Assembly: GCA_014529385.2 (NCBI GenBank)
Contig: CM043962.1
Span: forward strand, 45,009,598-45,073,597
DNA from: Adiantum capillus-veneris
Lineage: Eukaryota; Streptophyta; Polypodiopsida; Polypodiales; Pteridaceae
DNA: 64,000 bases
Direction: 5' to 3'
Positions 53,080 through 64,000 of the stretch are shown piece after piece (within the stretch, counting starts at the first letter, position 1; each line of letters begins with the position of its first letter). The translations under genes and the position numbers were made by a program. A model generated the notes under the pieces. That model did no database searches. It was not told where the DNA came from and saw only the letters and a list, made by a program, of their open reading frames with translations.

Positions 53080-54540
53080 ATCAGTAATCCAGAATGCCGC
53101 GCAGATGAGTCTCACGTGGAAGAAGGCAAGCAACTAGATTCAGAGATGAGCCGAAGCATGTTAGCACCGTCCAAGAGGAATCATAGCGCGGCTCTGATAC
53201 TGAGAGAGAGCCTAGAAATGCGACAGATATTCCCACAGAGCAAGAACAACTGATGAAACAAGAGATTCTCAACACTCTCAACTGATGAAACAAGAGATTC
53301 TCAACACTCACACCATTCCAGGAGAAGGCATGCTAAAAGAGCAAAGTGATGGAATAGATCTCATGGATCTCAGCGTAGCTAGACACACGTTAAGGAGAGC
53401 GAGGACATTAAATGAAGTAAAAAATCAGCAACCCAAAAACTAGCTAAGAAGAGGGAAGATGACATAGTAACGAAAAGCAATGAGGACCAAAGTCATAACC
53501 AATAATCATGACCATTCAACTAACATGAAGATTTCATTTTCAGTTTTCAACGGAGGCAAAAAGTATGATCCCGATGCCCATATCCAAGCCTTTGAACAAT
53601 ATGCTGGATTGAAGGACATCGACGAGGATGAATGGGGGGAATATTTTCCCCAGACAGTCAAAGAGGCAACCAAAAAATAGTATTACCGTAATTCAACTTG
53701 CGAGTTGAGGTCCTACAAGATTAAACAAGGTAAGTTGTTGGTCAAGAGCTATGTTGAAAAGATTAAGGAATTGACCAAACAAGTATAAGAGCCTCCATCT
53801 CAAAAATGTATGCAAGCTTGGTTTCTTGATGGGTTTTAGCTGTAAGAAGCTAAGACAATAAGAAGTGCTAGCAGCCACAAAGAAGTTTAATGACCTAGTG
53901 CAAAGGGCACTGAAATTGGAAGAACAAGCAAAGAAGGAGAAAGGGCGCAAAAAGAAGCATTTTGGTGACAATGAGTCATCCACTGAAAATTCAAAATCCA
54001 GTACTAACTCTAGTTCATCTGGGACTGAATCAAATGACAAAGGCAAGGGAAAGAAGAAGGGACCTTGGAGCAAGAAGCTGGAGGAAATGTCAAAGCAAAT
54101 AGCTTAAATTGCGAACACAAGACCCTTTACTTAAGAAAACGGAGATTTGGTGCTCAAAGTGTAGGTCAAGAGATCATAGGTATGATGAGTGTTCACAATG
54201 TACTTATTATAAGGCCTATGGACATGTTTGGAACAATTGTGGTATCAGAATTCATCACTTCAAGAAGGGAAATGATCTTTTAATGATTGCACTGACAAAT
54301 CCGGAGTTTGTAAAAGTAGATGGAGCCAATGGTTCTAAAGATAATGAAACTAGTACATACACTAGCAGTGGTCGTTGTTATACCTGTAGGAAGTATGGGC
54401 ACTTCCCAGCTCAGTGTCTAGTGCTAAGCCAAAAGCATCAGAAAAAAAGGCACCAGAACCTGTGCCAGTGAGAGTGGTCACCACATAAGAAACGCCAGAC
54501 GAGGCGGAAGAGAGGCACTACCTAAATTGGTGAATCTGTG
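53080..54540 (+). pseudogene. Gypsy-type gag with two zinc-knuckle segments
   Basis: Plus-strand pieces: KISFSVFNGGKKYDPDAHIQ with FEQYAGL (53480-53680), a Lys-rich then Ser-rich linker (53865-54107), and CSKCRSRDHRYDECSQC followed by CYTCRKYGHFPAQC (CCHC knuckle) at 54109-54471. Stops and frameshifts break it in several places. A 32-bp tandem duplication (CAACTGATGAAACAAGAG...) lies at 53247-53310. Confidence 0.7.
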
Positions 54541-54662
54541 TTTGTAGGTGTGTATGCCAGTATCTAATGATGGTAGTGCGGATGTAGTGATTGTTTAGAA
54601 ATCCATTAACACTCTTGCAAAGAATGATTTTTGTATTTTACAAAGTATCTTCGATACTAGTT

Positions 54663-56790
54663 TCATGTACAGGTAGTGGTCATGTCATGATCTAAAACTA
54701 TTTCGGGAGTCAGAACTTCTTCGTCGTCCTCAATTAAGGGGGGATGAGTTGTGGATGGAGTATAGGGAATAGGTCCCTTACGTGGTCTCAACAAACTAAT
54801 GTGGAAGGACTTGGGTATTTTCCAATATGAGGGAATGCCCAAGCGAAATGCATTGTCATTGATCTTTTGAAGGATTTGGAATGGGCCAAAAAATCTAGGA
54901 GCCAATTTTACTTTGGGATGCTTTTCTACGCTTTTCAAGCATTGTTTTTCTATTCTAAGCCAAACAAGGTCGTTTTTTTTAAAGGTGCAGGTCTTTGTTT
55001 CTTGTTGGCTTGTGCAGTGTATCTTTGTTGTGATCATTTAATGCAAGTTGTGGCTTCTTGTAAAATGTTTGTGTGATCTCTTGCTAAAGTGTCAGCCGCC
55101 ACAGGGACATTAGTGCTAATAATGGAGATAGGGATACAAAGTTTCTTCCCATAGAAAATTTCAAAGGGTGCACGGTTTGTGGAGTAGTGAGGGGTATTAT
55201 TGTAAGAAAATTGAAGCATAGGGAGGTGTTGGTCCTATTTTGCAGTATGCTTAGTGGTATAAGATCTAAGGAGCTCCATAATGGTGTTGTCTGTGGATTC
55301 TGTTTGACCATTACTTTCAGGGTGAAATGCAGATGTGAAATCCATTGTAGAGCCTAAGTTTTTGGCTGGGGAGACCCAAAAAGTTTTGGCTAGGGAGACC
55401 CAAAAGTGATTGCAAAAGAGGCCATCTCGTTGAGAGAGAATGACCTTGGGAAAGCCATGACAGGGGAAGATGGTTTTGAGGAAAAGGTTTGCAGTCTGTC
55501 GTGCGGACAATGTCTTTTTGCAAGGTACAAAGTATGCTTGCTTACTAAAACGGTCAACTATGGTCCATATCATATCAGTGTGTGAGGATGTGGTTGGAAG
55601 TCCTCTTATAAAATCCATGGAGATTTGTTCCCAAGGGTTAGCATAGATAGGGAGAGGCTTTAAAAGACCATAAGGCTTACCATGATGACGTTTAACTCTT
55701 TGACATATCAAGGATTTTAAAACATATTTTGTGATATCATGCTTCATTTTAGGCCATAAAAAATGATCTTGACATGCAATTAGTGTGGATTGAATTCCTC
55801 GGTGACCCATACATGGTGGTGCATGCATTTTAGTCATTTCTACTTCCTTAAAGGGTGTTGTCATTCATAACCTTTGCTAGAAATAAAGATAACCCTTTGC
55901 CAAGGTATAGTCTTCAAAGGGAGGACCATTATTGTGATGTATTTCAAACCTAGCACGTGAGAAATGTGGATCTTGAGCATATGTGTTAGGCATAGAATGA
56001 AATGATTGAACATCACTCATAGAAATGTGATTCTAATAAATATGCTTGATTTTATCAGACACATGAACAAGTAACAGAAAGAGCATTCACTTCAGCTTTT
56101 CTACTTAATGCATCTACTAATACATTCACTTTACCTTGTTGGTATTGTACCATGGGATGGAAATTTTAAATGAAATCCGCCCATTTGATATGATGGTTAG
56201 AAATGGTGGATTGAGTAAGCAAGTGTTTAACGGCCTCTTGGTCGGTCTTGATTAGAACTTCAAAGCCCATAAGATAGTGTTTCCAAATGTCTAGAGCATG
56301 GAATACTCCTAGCAGTTCTTTATCATATGTTTTTAATTTGGTTTCAGATCGTTAGATTTTTGAATTTCAAAGGCAAGTGGGTGATCATTTTGCATTAAGA
56401 CTACATCTATGCCTGAGCCATTAGCGTCTGTGTCAACTACAAAGAAGGGTTATGTGAAGTCAGGTAATTGTAGGACGAAGACATGTGTGAGGAGGTGTTT
56501 GAGAGTGTTAAATGATTTTTGTTGTGCGGGACACCAATTAAATAGTATTTTTTGGCAAAGCAAGGTGATAATTAGTGATGTAATGTGTGAGAATTTTTTG
56601 ATAAATTTTTTATAAAAGCCTGCTAAGCCTAGAAACGATTTAATGTCATGTAGAGATTTGAGGGAAGGCCATGTTTTAATAGTGTCAATCTTTTGAGGGT
56701 CAATGAATATGTCTGTTTTAGAGACTATGTGTCCTAAATTACCAATGTGAGGTTTAAAAAATATACTTTTGTGAGCATTTTCAAATATTG
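54663..56790 (-). pseudogene. Gypsy RT end, RNase H and integrase
   Basis: Minus strand, right to left: KPHIGNLGHIVSKTDIFIDP, LKSLHDIKSFLGLAGFYKKF (RT thumb), RNase H with stops, GHRGIQSTLIACQDHFLWPK (HHCC), PWEQISMDFIRGLPTTSSHT and HPESNGQTESTDNTIMELLR (integrase core), and KVKLAPRFFGPFQILQKIND with SFHISLLRP (C-terminal). A 25-bp tandem duplication at 55356-55404 adds a second VSLAKTFW-like phrase in the core. It is cut in RT near 56790 and converges with the gag fragment to its left. Confidence 0.82.
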
Positions 56791-58849
56791 GTGCTCACAT
56801 TTTCGTGTTGTGACATGTACATAGTGGAAATGGATAATACAAGATCTATCTTGTAACTTTTTAAATACATAAGTATACTTCTTATAATGTACATATGTAT
56901 ATCTAAGTATAATAATAAGCTTTCTATCTCATCCTATTACTTATCTCAAGGGTAACATATTCTCATTTTCTGCTTGAAAGTACTATTAGAAAAAACGTCC
57001 ATAGCTCCGCCTCTTTAACTTGGGGCAAAAAACATTGGTTCTTTCTTTCTATTATTTCATTATCATCTCACACCCTAGCTACCCTAGCTAGATCCTATAC
57101 CTAGGGTAACTTCCAATATATATATATTCTATGTATTTTTTATATATTTCTTATCTTTTTTTTAATAGCTACTAGGAAGGAATCAAATCCTAATGGGACA
57201 CTAGCCTGCATGTTTAAATAAACATCTATTTTAATGAATTATTGTAAGGATGAGTATAAAACTTTGTCAAAGATAAATTTCATGCTTTTATATTGTATGA
57301 GGTGTCCATTGGAATCAAATGAAAGTTTAGGCTAAGGGGATCACATGAAGACTTTTTCTCCCAGAATGTACCCTATGTTGATGACTTTTGGCACAAGTTT
57401 CCAATCCAAATTGGAAAAAGTATAAAAAATAGGAGTCATAGCTTATGAGCTGAGTTTTTTGCTCCTAGTTTTAACTTTTTACTTGGAGCTATGGTTTAGG
57501 AGATATGATAAAAATGGTGGACCCCAATATGCCTACATCATGCAGGGACAACCCATTTCAAACTTTTCCATCTCATGTTCACATTGGCTCTTCTCTTTCT
57601 TGTGTAACCCTTGGGTGTTCCCTTCTATAAAAGGGGACCTCTTCTTCCTTGAAAACCATTCATGAGAGAGTGAGAGGATTGATGCCTAATTGTACTTATT
57701 TATAAACATAAGTTTAAGCCTACACTTGCTCTTAGAGGAAGATTAGGTAATCTTGTAAGCTATCCTTGGAAGATCAACTCTAAATAAACAAGGTCTTGAA
57801 CTTGGTGCATCAATCAAAGCTAAAGTCTCTTTCCATCATAATGGTGAATAACTTTCGAAGAGTTTATTAAGTAAGATGTGTTTTACTTTGATATTTTGTT
57901 GGTGTCTTGTTGTTTTCTTTTTCAACTCTAATCCAACACGTGTCTCTTATTCCATCTCCCTCCCTAACCAAACATATCTCTCTCACTCTTAGAAAGTCAT
58001 TATCCCTATAAATTCTAGGTTCTCCTTGCTACAAGTACATCGCTCCCACAATATCCTTATTGCGTACGGACAAGAATAGGGTTTGGGAGGGAAAAACTTT
58101 TTTCCTTCACTTCTCTCATATCTATATTTTTAGATACTAATGTTATCCTAAATGAATAATTCACATGATGTGAATTTTTATTGCTTCCACTCTGTGCAAT
58201 CTATTATAATTAATGTATGGTGATTAGCTGTAAAATACACTTTCAACAATGTATAGTGTTTTTCTTTGGCCCAAAAAGGCTCAATGGAATACTTCTTTCA
58301 TCGGATCCCGGCATACTACCCTTATAGATTATAACTTTTGTTTTGATGTAAGTGTAGTTATCTTGCTATGAATCAAGAGAATTTGTACACACAATTAATC
58401 CCAATCACTAGACAAAACATACATATTATGGTAAGCACAAAATTACAATTCAAAAGAATAATTTGTAGCCTGTTTGGTTCGCAAAGATTGAATGCCATTA
58501 ACTCATCTATTAACCCTTTTATATTACCCATTACATGATACAATCATATCCTTAATGTTTTCATCTTTGTGTTGTTTTATATTCTCTTCTGTGTTCCTTC
58601 TTTGTGTGTGTGAGTGCAAGAGAGAAAGAGTGGAGATTCTTTGATTGTACTTCCTTCTAAACCCTAGACTTCATGGCATCTATGGTATAACTTCTTCATA
58701 AAGGTTTTGGAGTTCTCTCACAGACTCCCACAGCCAAAAGTCCGGTGCTTTCCTGGCAAGACTTCAAACTTCTTGACATAAGTTTGGTGAACCCGATGCA
58801 AACCTGCCAGGGTGAGAGTTTGTGAGTAATCATGTGGAGCAACATGGTA
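56791..58849 (+). other. AT-rich spacer with an LTR-like promoter region
   Basis: No coding similarity. CTATAAAAGGGG with TATAAAAG at 57626-57633, followed by a leader-like stretch, looks like an LTR or Pol II core promoter; the gag at 58850 lies 1.2 kb downstream on the same strand. LTR ends were not identified. Confidence 0.4.
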
Positions 58850-59720
58850 TGAATTTTGACTCAGCAACAATGCAAATGTTTCAAGCATTTGCAATGTTCA
58901 TGCAACGACAACATGCCATTGAAAGAAGGGAGATTTTAGCAACCAAATCCATATAAGTGGTTGTCAACAAAATGGATTAGTTCAATGGCAAAGATATAGC
59001 TAAGTACTTGTGCAAGTATTTGAAGGAGATGGAGTTGCATCGCGTGTCAGGTGAGATGATTCAAAGCTTTGAGCTAGTTGTTGCTTCAGAAATTAGGGAA
59101 CATGTTAGGGCAATTAAAGATGGGCATGGGAGAAACTGGAAAGAACTCAAAGTAGCTTTAAAAGAGGAATATTTCATGGAGGACTCTAAGAGAGTGACCA
59201 AAAGGACAATCTTACAATGGGTAGCCAAGCCAAAGCAAGGACTATCAATAATAGAGCTACTCAGGGAATTTGAGCGACGCTATGCACAACTCAATAGGAT
59301 ACAAAGGGCCAAACTAGATGCAGAGAAGACATATCTTTTCTTACGAGATGCAGATAAAGAGTTTCAAGAAAATCTGGAGCTTCTTCTTGAAGATAAAGAT
59401 ACTGAGCAAGGACTGAAGATCGACTAGAATGAGGTTGAAGGTGCTCTCTCACTGCTTTCCAAACGACAAAGAAGAAGGGACAAGATGGTAGTAAACACTA
59501 AAAGTCAAAAAAACCTCAACTTTTGACAAAGTGGTAATGCCTACTTTTATAGATTCTAAGTTTGATGAGTCCATGCTAGATGAGCTGTTGAAGGGAATGT
59601 GTTACTTGAAGGTGACGCTTGCAAAGCTTGAAGAAAAAGGCCAACCATCAGGGCCGCTTCCTAGGCAAAGACAACATCACAAACAAGGGTTTGTTAATAG
59701 ATGTATTTGGTTGTTTGGCT
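58850..59720 (+). pseudogene. Retrotransposon gag-like fragment
   Basis: After two stops near its start, 59008-59427 is open for 139 codons: KYLCKYLKEMELHRVSGEMI, ASEIREHVRAIKDGHGRNWK, LKEEYFMEDSKRVTKRTILQ, LREFERRYAQLNR, LLLEDKDTEQGLKID. This is the capsid-like region of Gypsy elements of early land plants, as far as I recall. No pol follows. Confidence 0.65.
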
Positions 59721-59739
59721 GCTACACTCTGTAGCAGTT

Positions 59740-60965
59740 GCGACCTACGGTCTTTCTCCGTAGCCCACACCATGGGAGAGTCAGGGAAGGACTCCTTATA
59801 TATCCAGAGCCTCGCACGGACGACGCCTCAGTCTACGGCCCCTTCTTATCGTCCTAATCCCCTTCCATCGTAGGGTCGCACTCCCATGGCATCACAGGGT
59901 CTTCCACCACTCCATTCCACGCATGCTTCGTCAGAACATCGTCAACGTACTTTCTCTAGTGGCGCGTGTCGACGCTCGTCTCAAGGAGGCAACGAGCGTC
60001 GGGAGAGACGAAGCGACGGTGGATCTTGTGGCTTCGCTTGTTTTAGTAGTGGCGGGGAAACGGAGTCCCCTATTTCAGAGCGTGCCACCTCCGACGTTGA
60101 GGATGAAGATACTGATGCACCTGTGCCAGACACGCATGGGCGCTACTACAGGGTAAAATATGGCGATGAGGTACACTTTAATACAACACAGGACAGGGCA
60201 TTCCGATGCCATCCATCTTCAAATTCTTATACATTCAACGTATATAAACTGTTTTGTAAAGTTTAGAGACCAACTGCCCGATATGCACGCTACATTGAGG
60301 ACGCGCTGCATGCTAGATTTCCAAATGCCCACAATCAACGTTTTTTGGTTGGAAGGTTACATAAAAATATTTTTGAAAAACAAGCAGTCCAGTGTACGGC
60401 GCACAGCAACCAAGTAGGTTAGAGATCCAGACAAGAGCTATCGCGGTGGCAACATGGCAGATGCGGAGTGGGAGTGGACAATGCAAGAAAAGAGCGATCA
60501 GGCTGCGACCGGCTCATTCTACAGACAACAACGTGAAGCTCGCGCTAGACAAACTCCCACGCACTATGACTCGAGAGGCAAGGCAATCTGAAAGGATAAA
60601 TATGTAAGATTGATTAAATTACAATTTAAATCGGTGATTATAAAGATTATATTTAATGATTTGTTATTGTAATTTCTAACTTAGAAAAATATCACTCTTA
60701 CTTGACCAACCAAGGAGATATTAAGTACCGGAAGCGACATACAAAATTTGATACTTGGCGATGGTTGTTCGAAAAAAACCACATCTATCGTAAGCAATTC
60801 GACACAGTGATTGGATCACTACAAGCGGTAAGTTTAAACAAGTAATTTTATATCAATTATTTTGACCTGTTGATAATTGTTTAATTTGGTTTGGGTTTAT
60901 ATAGAGTCAAGGTGATCAAACATACATGTCTCTGGACGACAACGAGAACGAGGAGGATTAGATAG
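59740..60965 (+). other. Unassigned coding-like stretch
   Basis: 59886-60266 is open (126 codons), with Arg/Ser-rich then acidic sequence ending GRYYRVKYGDEVHFNTTQDR. Other frames give RYIEDALHARFPNAHNQRFL, EWEWTMQEKSDQAATGSFYR and RKRHTKFDTWRWLFEKNHIY. I do not recognise the family. The pieces could be exons of a decayed gene or a DNA-transposon product; intron borders could not be fixed. Confidence 0.35.
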
Positions 60966-61166
60966 AAAAATATTTATCGACGCTTTCGTAAAGTCACAAT
61001 GTGACGCAATGTATATACAACTATTTATATTTTATTTGTAACTTTTTTAAATAGTTGATCTTCTGCACATTAAATTGTGAATGTAAAATAAATTCAATTT
61101 CAATTCTTTGGTTTTTTTGTATACTCTTTCAAAAAACAATTGAAGTTTCATTGTTTTATGCAGGTA

Positions 61167-61243
61167 AAAAATAAAGGTGCTCATTTGGGCTGCCCAATTT
61201 GGGCTACCCAAATTGGGCAGCCCAAATGAGCACCTTTATTTTT
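61167..61243. repeat. Perfect 37-bp inverted repeat with a 3-nt loop
   Basis: Arms 61167-61203 and 61207-61243 are perfectly complementary around CTA, including GGTGCTCATTTGGGCTGCCC. It could be a minimal foldback element or a small-RNA precursor; no coding context. Confidence 0.9.
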
Positions 61244-62331
61244 GAAAGGGCATTTAGCGATAATTGACACGGTAATACCAGCGACAACTGACGCGATAAT
61301 AGCAGCGATATATTACCGCAGATATTACTACGATTATTTCTTTCAAACCACTACTGCGATTGGAGCAGCAGTTATTGTTGCGTATACAAGTTTTTCTCTC
61401 TCCATTTTTCTTTGTTTTTCTGCGACAATTCTAGCGGTTATAGACGATTGCTCTTATAGTGTATTACATTTACAATGCTTGTGTGTGTGCTCATAATAAT
61501 AGGAGTTCTTACCAAGAAGTGTTGGGGTCAGCCCAACTTGGGTGGTCACTAAAACCTAACGATAACTCTCTTTACATTTGTACAAAAGCGTCTCTCTCTC
61601 TCTCTCTCTCCCCCCATAGCTATGTCGGTTCAAGAACAATGCACTTCCGCTTCGACGACGGACTCCTTGGGGTAGTGTCTAAACCCTCTTTGATGGATTG
61701 GCACCATTATATCATTGTTAAAAAATCTGTAGACATACATTTCAGTAGTGGTGCACATCATGTGTATAGTGCCTTTATGCATGTATGAGTAAACGGGCAA
61801 GGAGCTTTGCAGAGTCGAAGTGAAGCACCGCTGCAGTAAATAGAGCGGGCGTTGCCTTCACGTTGCTCGTAACTCATATGTCCGCATTGCTATGCCCATT
61901 TAGGAGTCAAAAGTCCAATAGGCCAAAAGAGATACCAAACCCTCCTTTTTTTTTCCCATGTGGGACAGCCATTATACCCAAAGCTTCACTCATGTTAGGT
62001 GACACAAACTAATGAAAGCTTCACTCATGTTAGGTGACACAAACTAATGAAAGCTTCACTTGCACAATCTGCTTTCTTACATATTTAGTACCTTCAGTTC
62101 TAGTGGGACTACAATATTCAATTAAAAAAACTTCAAAACTACTAATCCATCAATATAATTTCCACATAGCTTTCAATGTCTACGATCATTATATGACCTC
62201 AAAAACTTAAAACGTTCATGCAAGTGCAGTGTTCTGAGCCTAGTGTAATACCACATTTTCCTCATCACGTTTGGCCCTCATCCACTAGACCTTAACGGCT
62301 ACATGCATTAAGCACATTAATATGTGCAATT
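61244..62331. other. Intergenic DNA with a 35-bp tandem repeat
   Basis: AAAGCTTCACTCATGTTAGG... is repeated at 61980-62014 and 62015-62049, with a partial third copy to 62060. A short CT run lies at about 61590-61610. No gene recognised. Confidence 0.6.
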
Positions 62332-64000
62332 GCTATTTGGTAGATGCCATCCTGTTGCTTCCATTCAAAACAGTACAGAGCTTCCTTGGCCAGCCCTGCT
62401 GGGTATATCCTCCGATAATAAGTGCATTTAAAGAGACTACATCTGGAGGAAAACCTCGCATTCGCATTCGCTGAAAAGAGCCTGAGCTTCTACTGCCTGA
62501 CCCTGTTGGGCATATCTTGCAATCAATGCATTCCAAAAGACGACAAAGCTCATGAAAATATTTTCTGCCTTTACAAGGACCATGTGCCCAAAGCACTGCC
62601 GAGAATAACACCTTCTCTTAGCAATTCGACTAGCAACCTTCTTATGAGGTTTTTTACCCATGTCACTGTGTGTGTGTAATGCCATGTGCGTTCAAGATAC
62701 AAGCATGGTTGATTGCATTTGAATAGAGACACTTGGTTTGCATCCTCTGAAAAACAGCACAGAGCTTCCTGGCCCTGCACTTATTGGGCAATCCATAGGA
62801 GACCACATCAATCTCAGCAAAATCATTCTGCAATGCACCATGTTTAGCATAAATGCCAGCCAATGCATTGTGATACTTTTCAAGATCCCCCAACTCAAAA
62901 CGTCATTATGCATTTGTCCATCCATTTGTCAGTTTCTTATGTAATGACAAAAGACCGCATAGGTGATTGCATCTGAAGACAAGCCCTTGCTTCGCATCCT
63001 CTAAAAAAAGTCCAGAACTTCCTAAGCCCTGCCTCTGTCAGGCAGATCCTCCAACCAATGCACTCCAAGAAATGACATCTGGGACTGGAAGCTCGTCAAA
63101 AACTTTATGTTCTTTGGTGAATACACCACACGTGGCATACATGTTGGCCAAATCACTGCCAAGCATAATTCCTTTTTCTGAAATCCCTTGACTAGTAATG
63201 TCACCATGCTTTCGTTCATCCATGTTAGCTTCTTGGTTAATGCCACACTTTAAGACGCAAGCATAAGTGATTGCGTCTGGAGAGATGCCCTCACTTTGCA
63301 TCCTCTGAAAACAACTTAAGGCTTCTTTGCCCTGCCCATGTTGGGCATACCCTACAATAAGTGTAGACCAAGAGACAAGATCCCGAACAGGAAGCTCATC
63401 AAAAATATTTTGTGCTTTTGTTGGTGCACCACATTTCATATACATGTCGACCAAAGCATTTCCAAGCACAACACATTTTTCCAACAACCCCTGACTAGCA
63501 ATTTCATCGTGAACTTTTTTGCCCATATCAATTTCTTGCCTAATGCCACATGCCTTCAAGATGCAAGAATAGGTAATTGCATTCGGAGGGAAGCCCTCGC
63601 TTCGCATCCTTTCAAAACAGCCCAGAGCTTCCTGGGCCTGTCCTTTTTGGCCACATCCTGCAATGAGTGCATTCCAAGAGACGACATTGCGGACACGAAG
63701 CTTGTCAAGAACATTTTGTGCTTTTGCCAGTGCACCAAATTTGACATACATATTGACCAGAGCACTGCCTAGCACGACATTTTTGTCTAAGATACCTTGA
63801 CTAATAATCTGACCATGCAATTGTTCACCTATGTCAGCTTCTTGTGTAATGCCACAGGACTTCAAGATGCAACCATAGGTGATCGCTGTTGGAGAGAGGC
63901 CCTCGTTTCCCATCCGACGAAAACAACCTAGAGCTTCTTGACGACATCGCGAAGAGGAAGTTCATAAAAAACCTTTCGTGCTTTTGCAAGCACACCACAC
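62332..64000 (-). pseudogene. PLS-type pentatricopeptide repeat (PPR) locus, degenerate and cut by the window edge
   Basis: The clean part, 63913-63038, gives 291 codons of tandem helical repeats: NVVLGSALVNMYVKFGALAK, VRNVVSWNALIAGCGQKGQA, ALGCFERMRSEGFPPNAITY, then two further rounds. Such proteins bind organellar RNA and act in editing, splicing or stability. At about 63915 an expected SWNALIAGYAQ-like segment is missing with a frameshift (RDVV joined to RQEALGCFRRM). Left of 63038 repeats continue in changing frames with stops (VFWNALIARYAQQGQAVEAQ) to about 62332. No E or DYW domain was seen. Probably a pseudogene; its 5' end is outside. Confidence 0.8.

Noticed and set aside
53247-53310. 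CTGATGA words as ribozyme cores
   Set aside because: They are part of a simple 32-bp tandem duplication without the other conserved parts.

Overview
The window looks like nuclear DNA from a large, repeat-rich plant genome, most plausibly a homosporous fern (inference). The reasons are a plant-type Lewis fucosyltransferase gene, a PLS-type pentatricopeptide (PPR) locus of the style common in ferns and lycophytes, one enormous intron, and dense Copia, Gypsy, LINE, hAT and Penelope-like elements. No bacterial operon, CRISPR, rRNA or tRNA gene was seen.

The one clear host gene is a FUT13-like alpha-1,3/1,4-fucosyltransferase on the + strand. Its three exons (21-440, 48603-48776, 48855-49427) join in phase 0 with GT/AG borders into about 388 residues. 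Intron 1 is about 48.2 kb and intron 2 is 78 nt. By my reading at least about 85% of intron 1 is transposable-element sequence, most of it on the strand opposite the gene.

Intron layout: LINE fragments (0.9-3.0 kb); a 5'-truncated Penelope-like element with a perfect 17-bp target-site duplication (3064-5545); Copia-A (5583-20934, minus), which contains hAT-1 and solo LTR F. hAT-1 contains solo LTR-B (7803-9019), and a complete hAT-2 (9022-12211) sits at the edge of LTR-B. F contains a 1032-bp inverted-repeat element between two 320-bp direct repeats. Next comes a Gypsy relic (20935-34573, minus) split by Copia-C (24181-33507), a gag-only element. The GA tract in the 3' LTR of Copia-C is itself split by an almost frame-intact LINE (24238-28850) and an unassigned 1.5-kb segment. 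Then follow an LTR-B copy joined to Copia-D pol (34.8-38.6 kb, +), a second LINE ORF1/endonuclease copy (38.6-41.5 kb), a hAT remnant, a gag-like module (42.5-44.5 kb) and a LINE reverse transcriptase tail (46.2-48.4 kb) ending about 170 bp before exon 2.

Downstream of the gene are a 780-bp compound microsatellite (49814-50594), AT-rich DNA, Gypsy gag and pol fragments (53.1-59.7 kb), an unassigned coding-like stretch (59.7-61.0 kb), a 37-bp-stem hairpin and a degenerate PPR locus on the minus strand running off the right edge.

The genes do not form a pathway. The biology here is one glycosylation gene that appears to tolerate a 48-kb nested transposon graveyard in its first intron. Several insertion events can be reversed exactly from target-site duplications, which gives a relative order of insertion.
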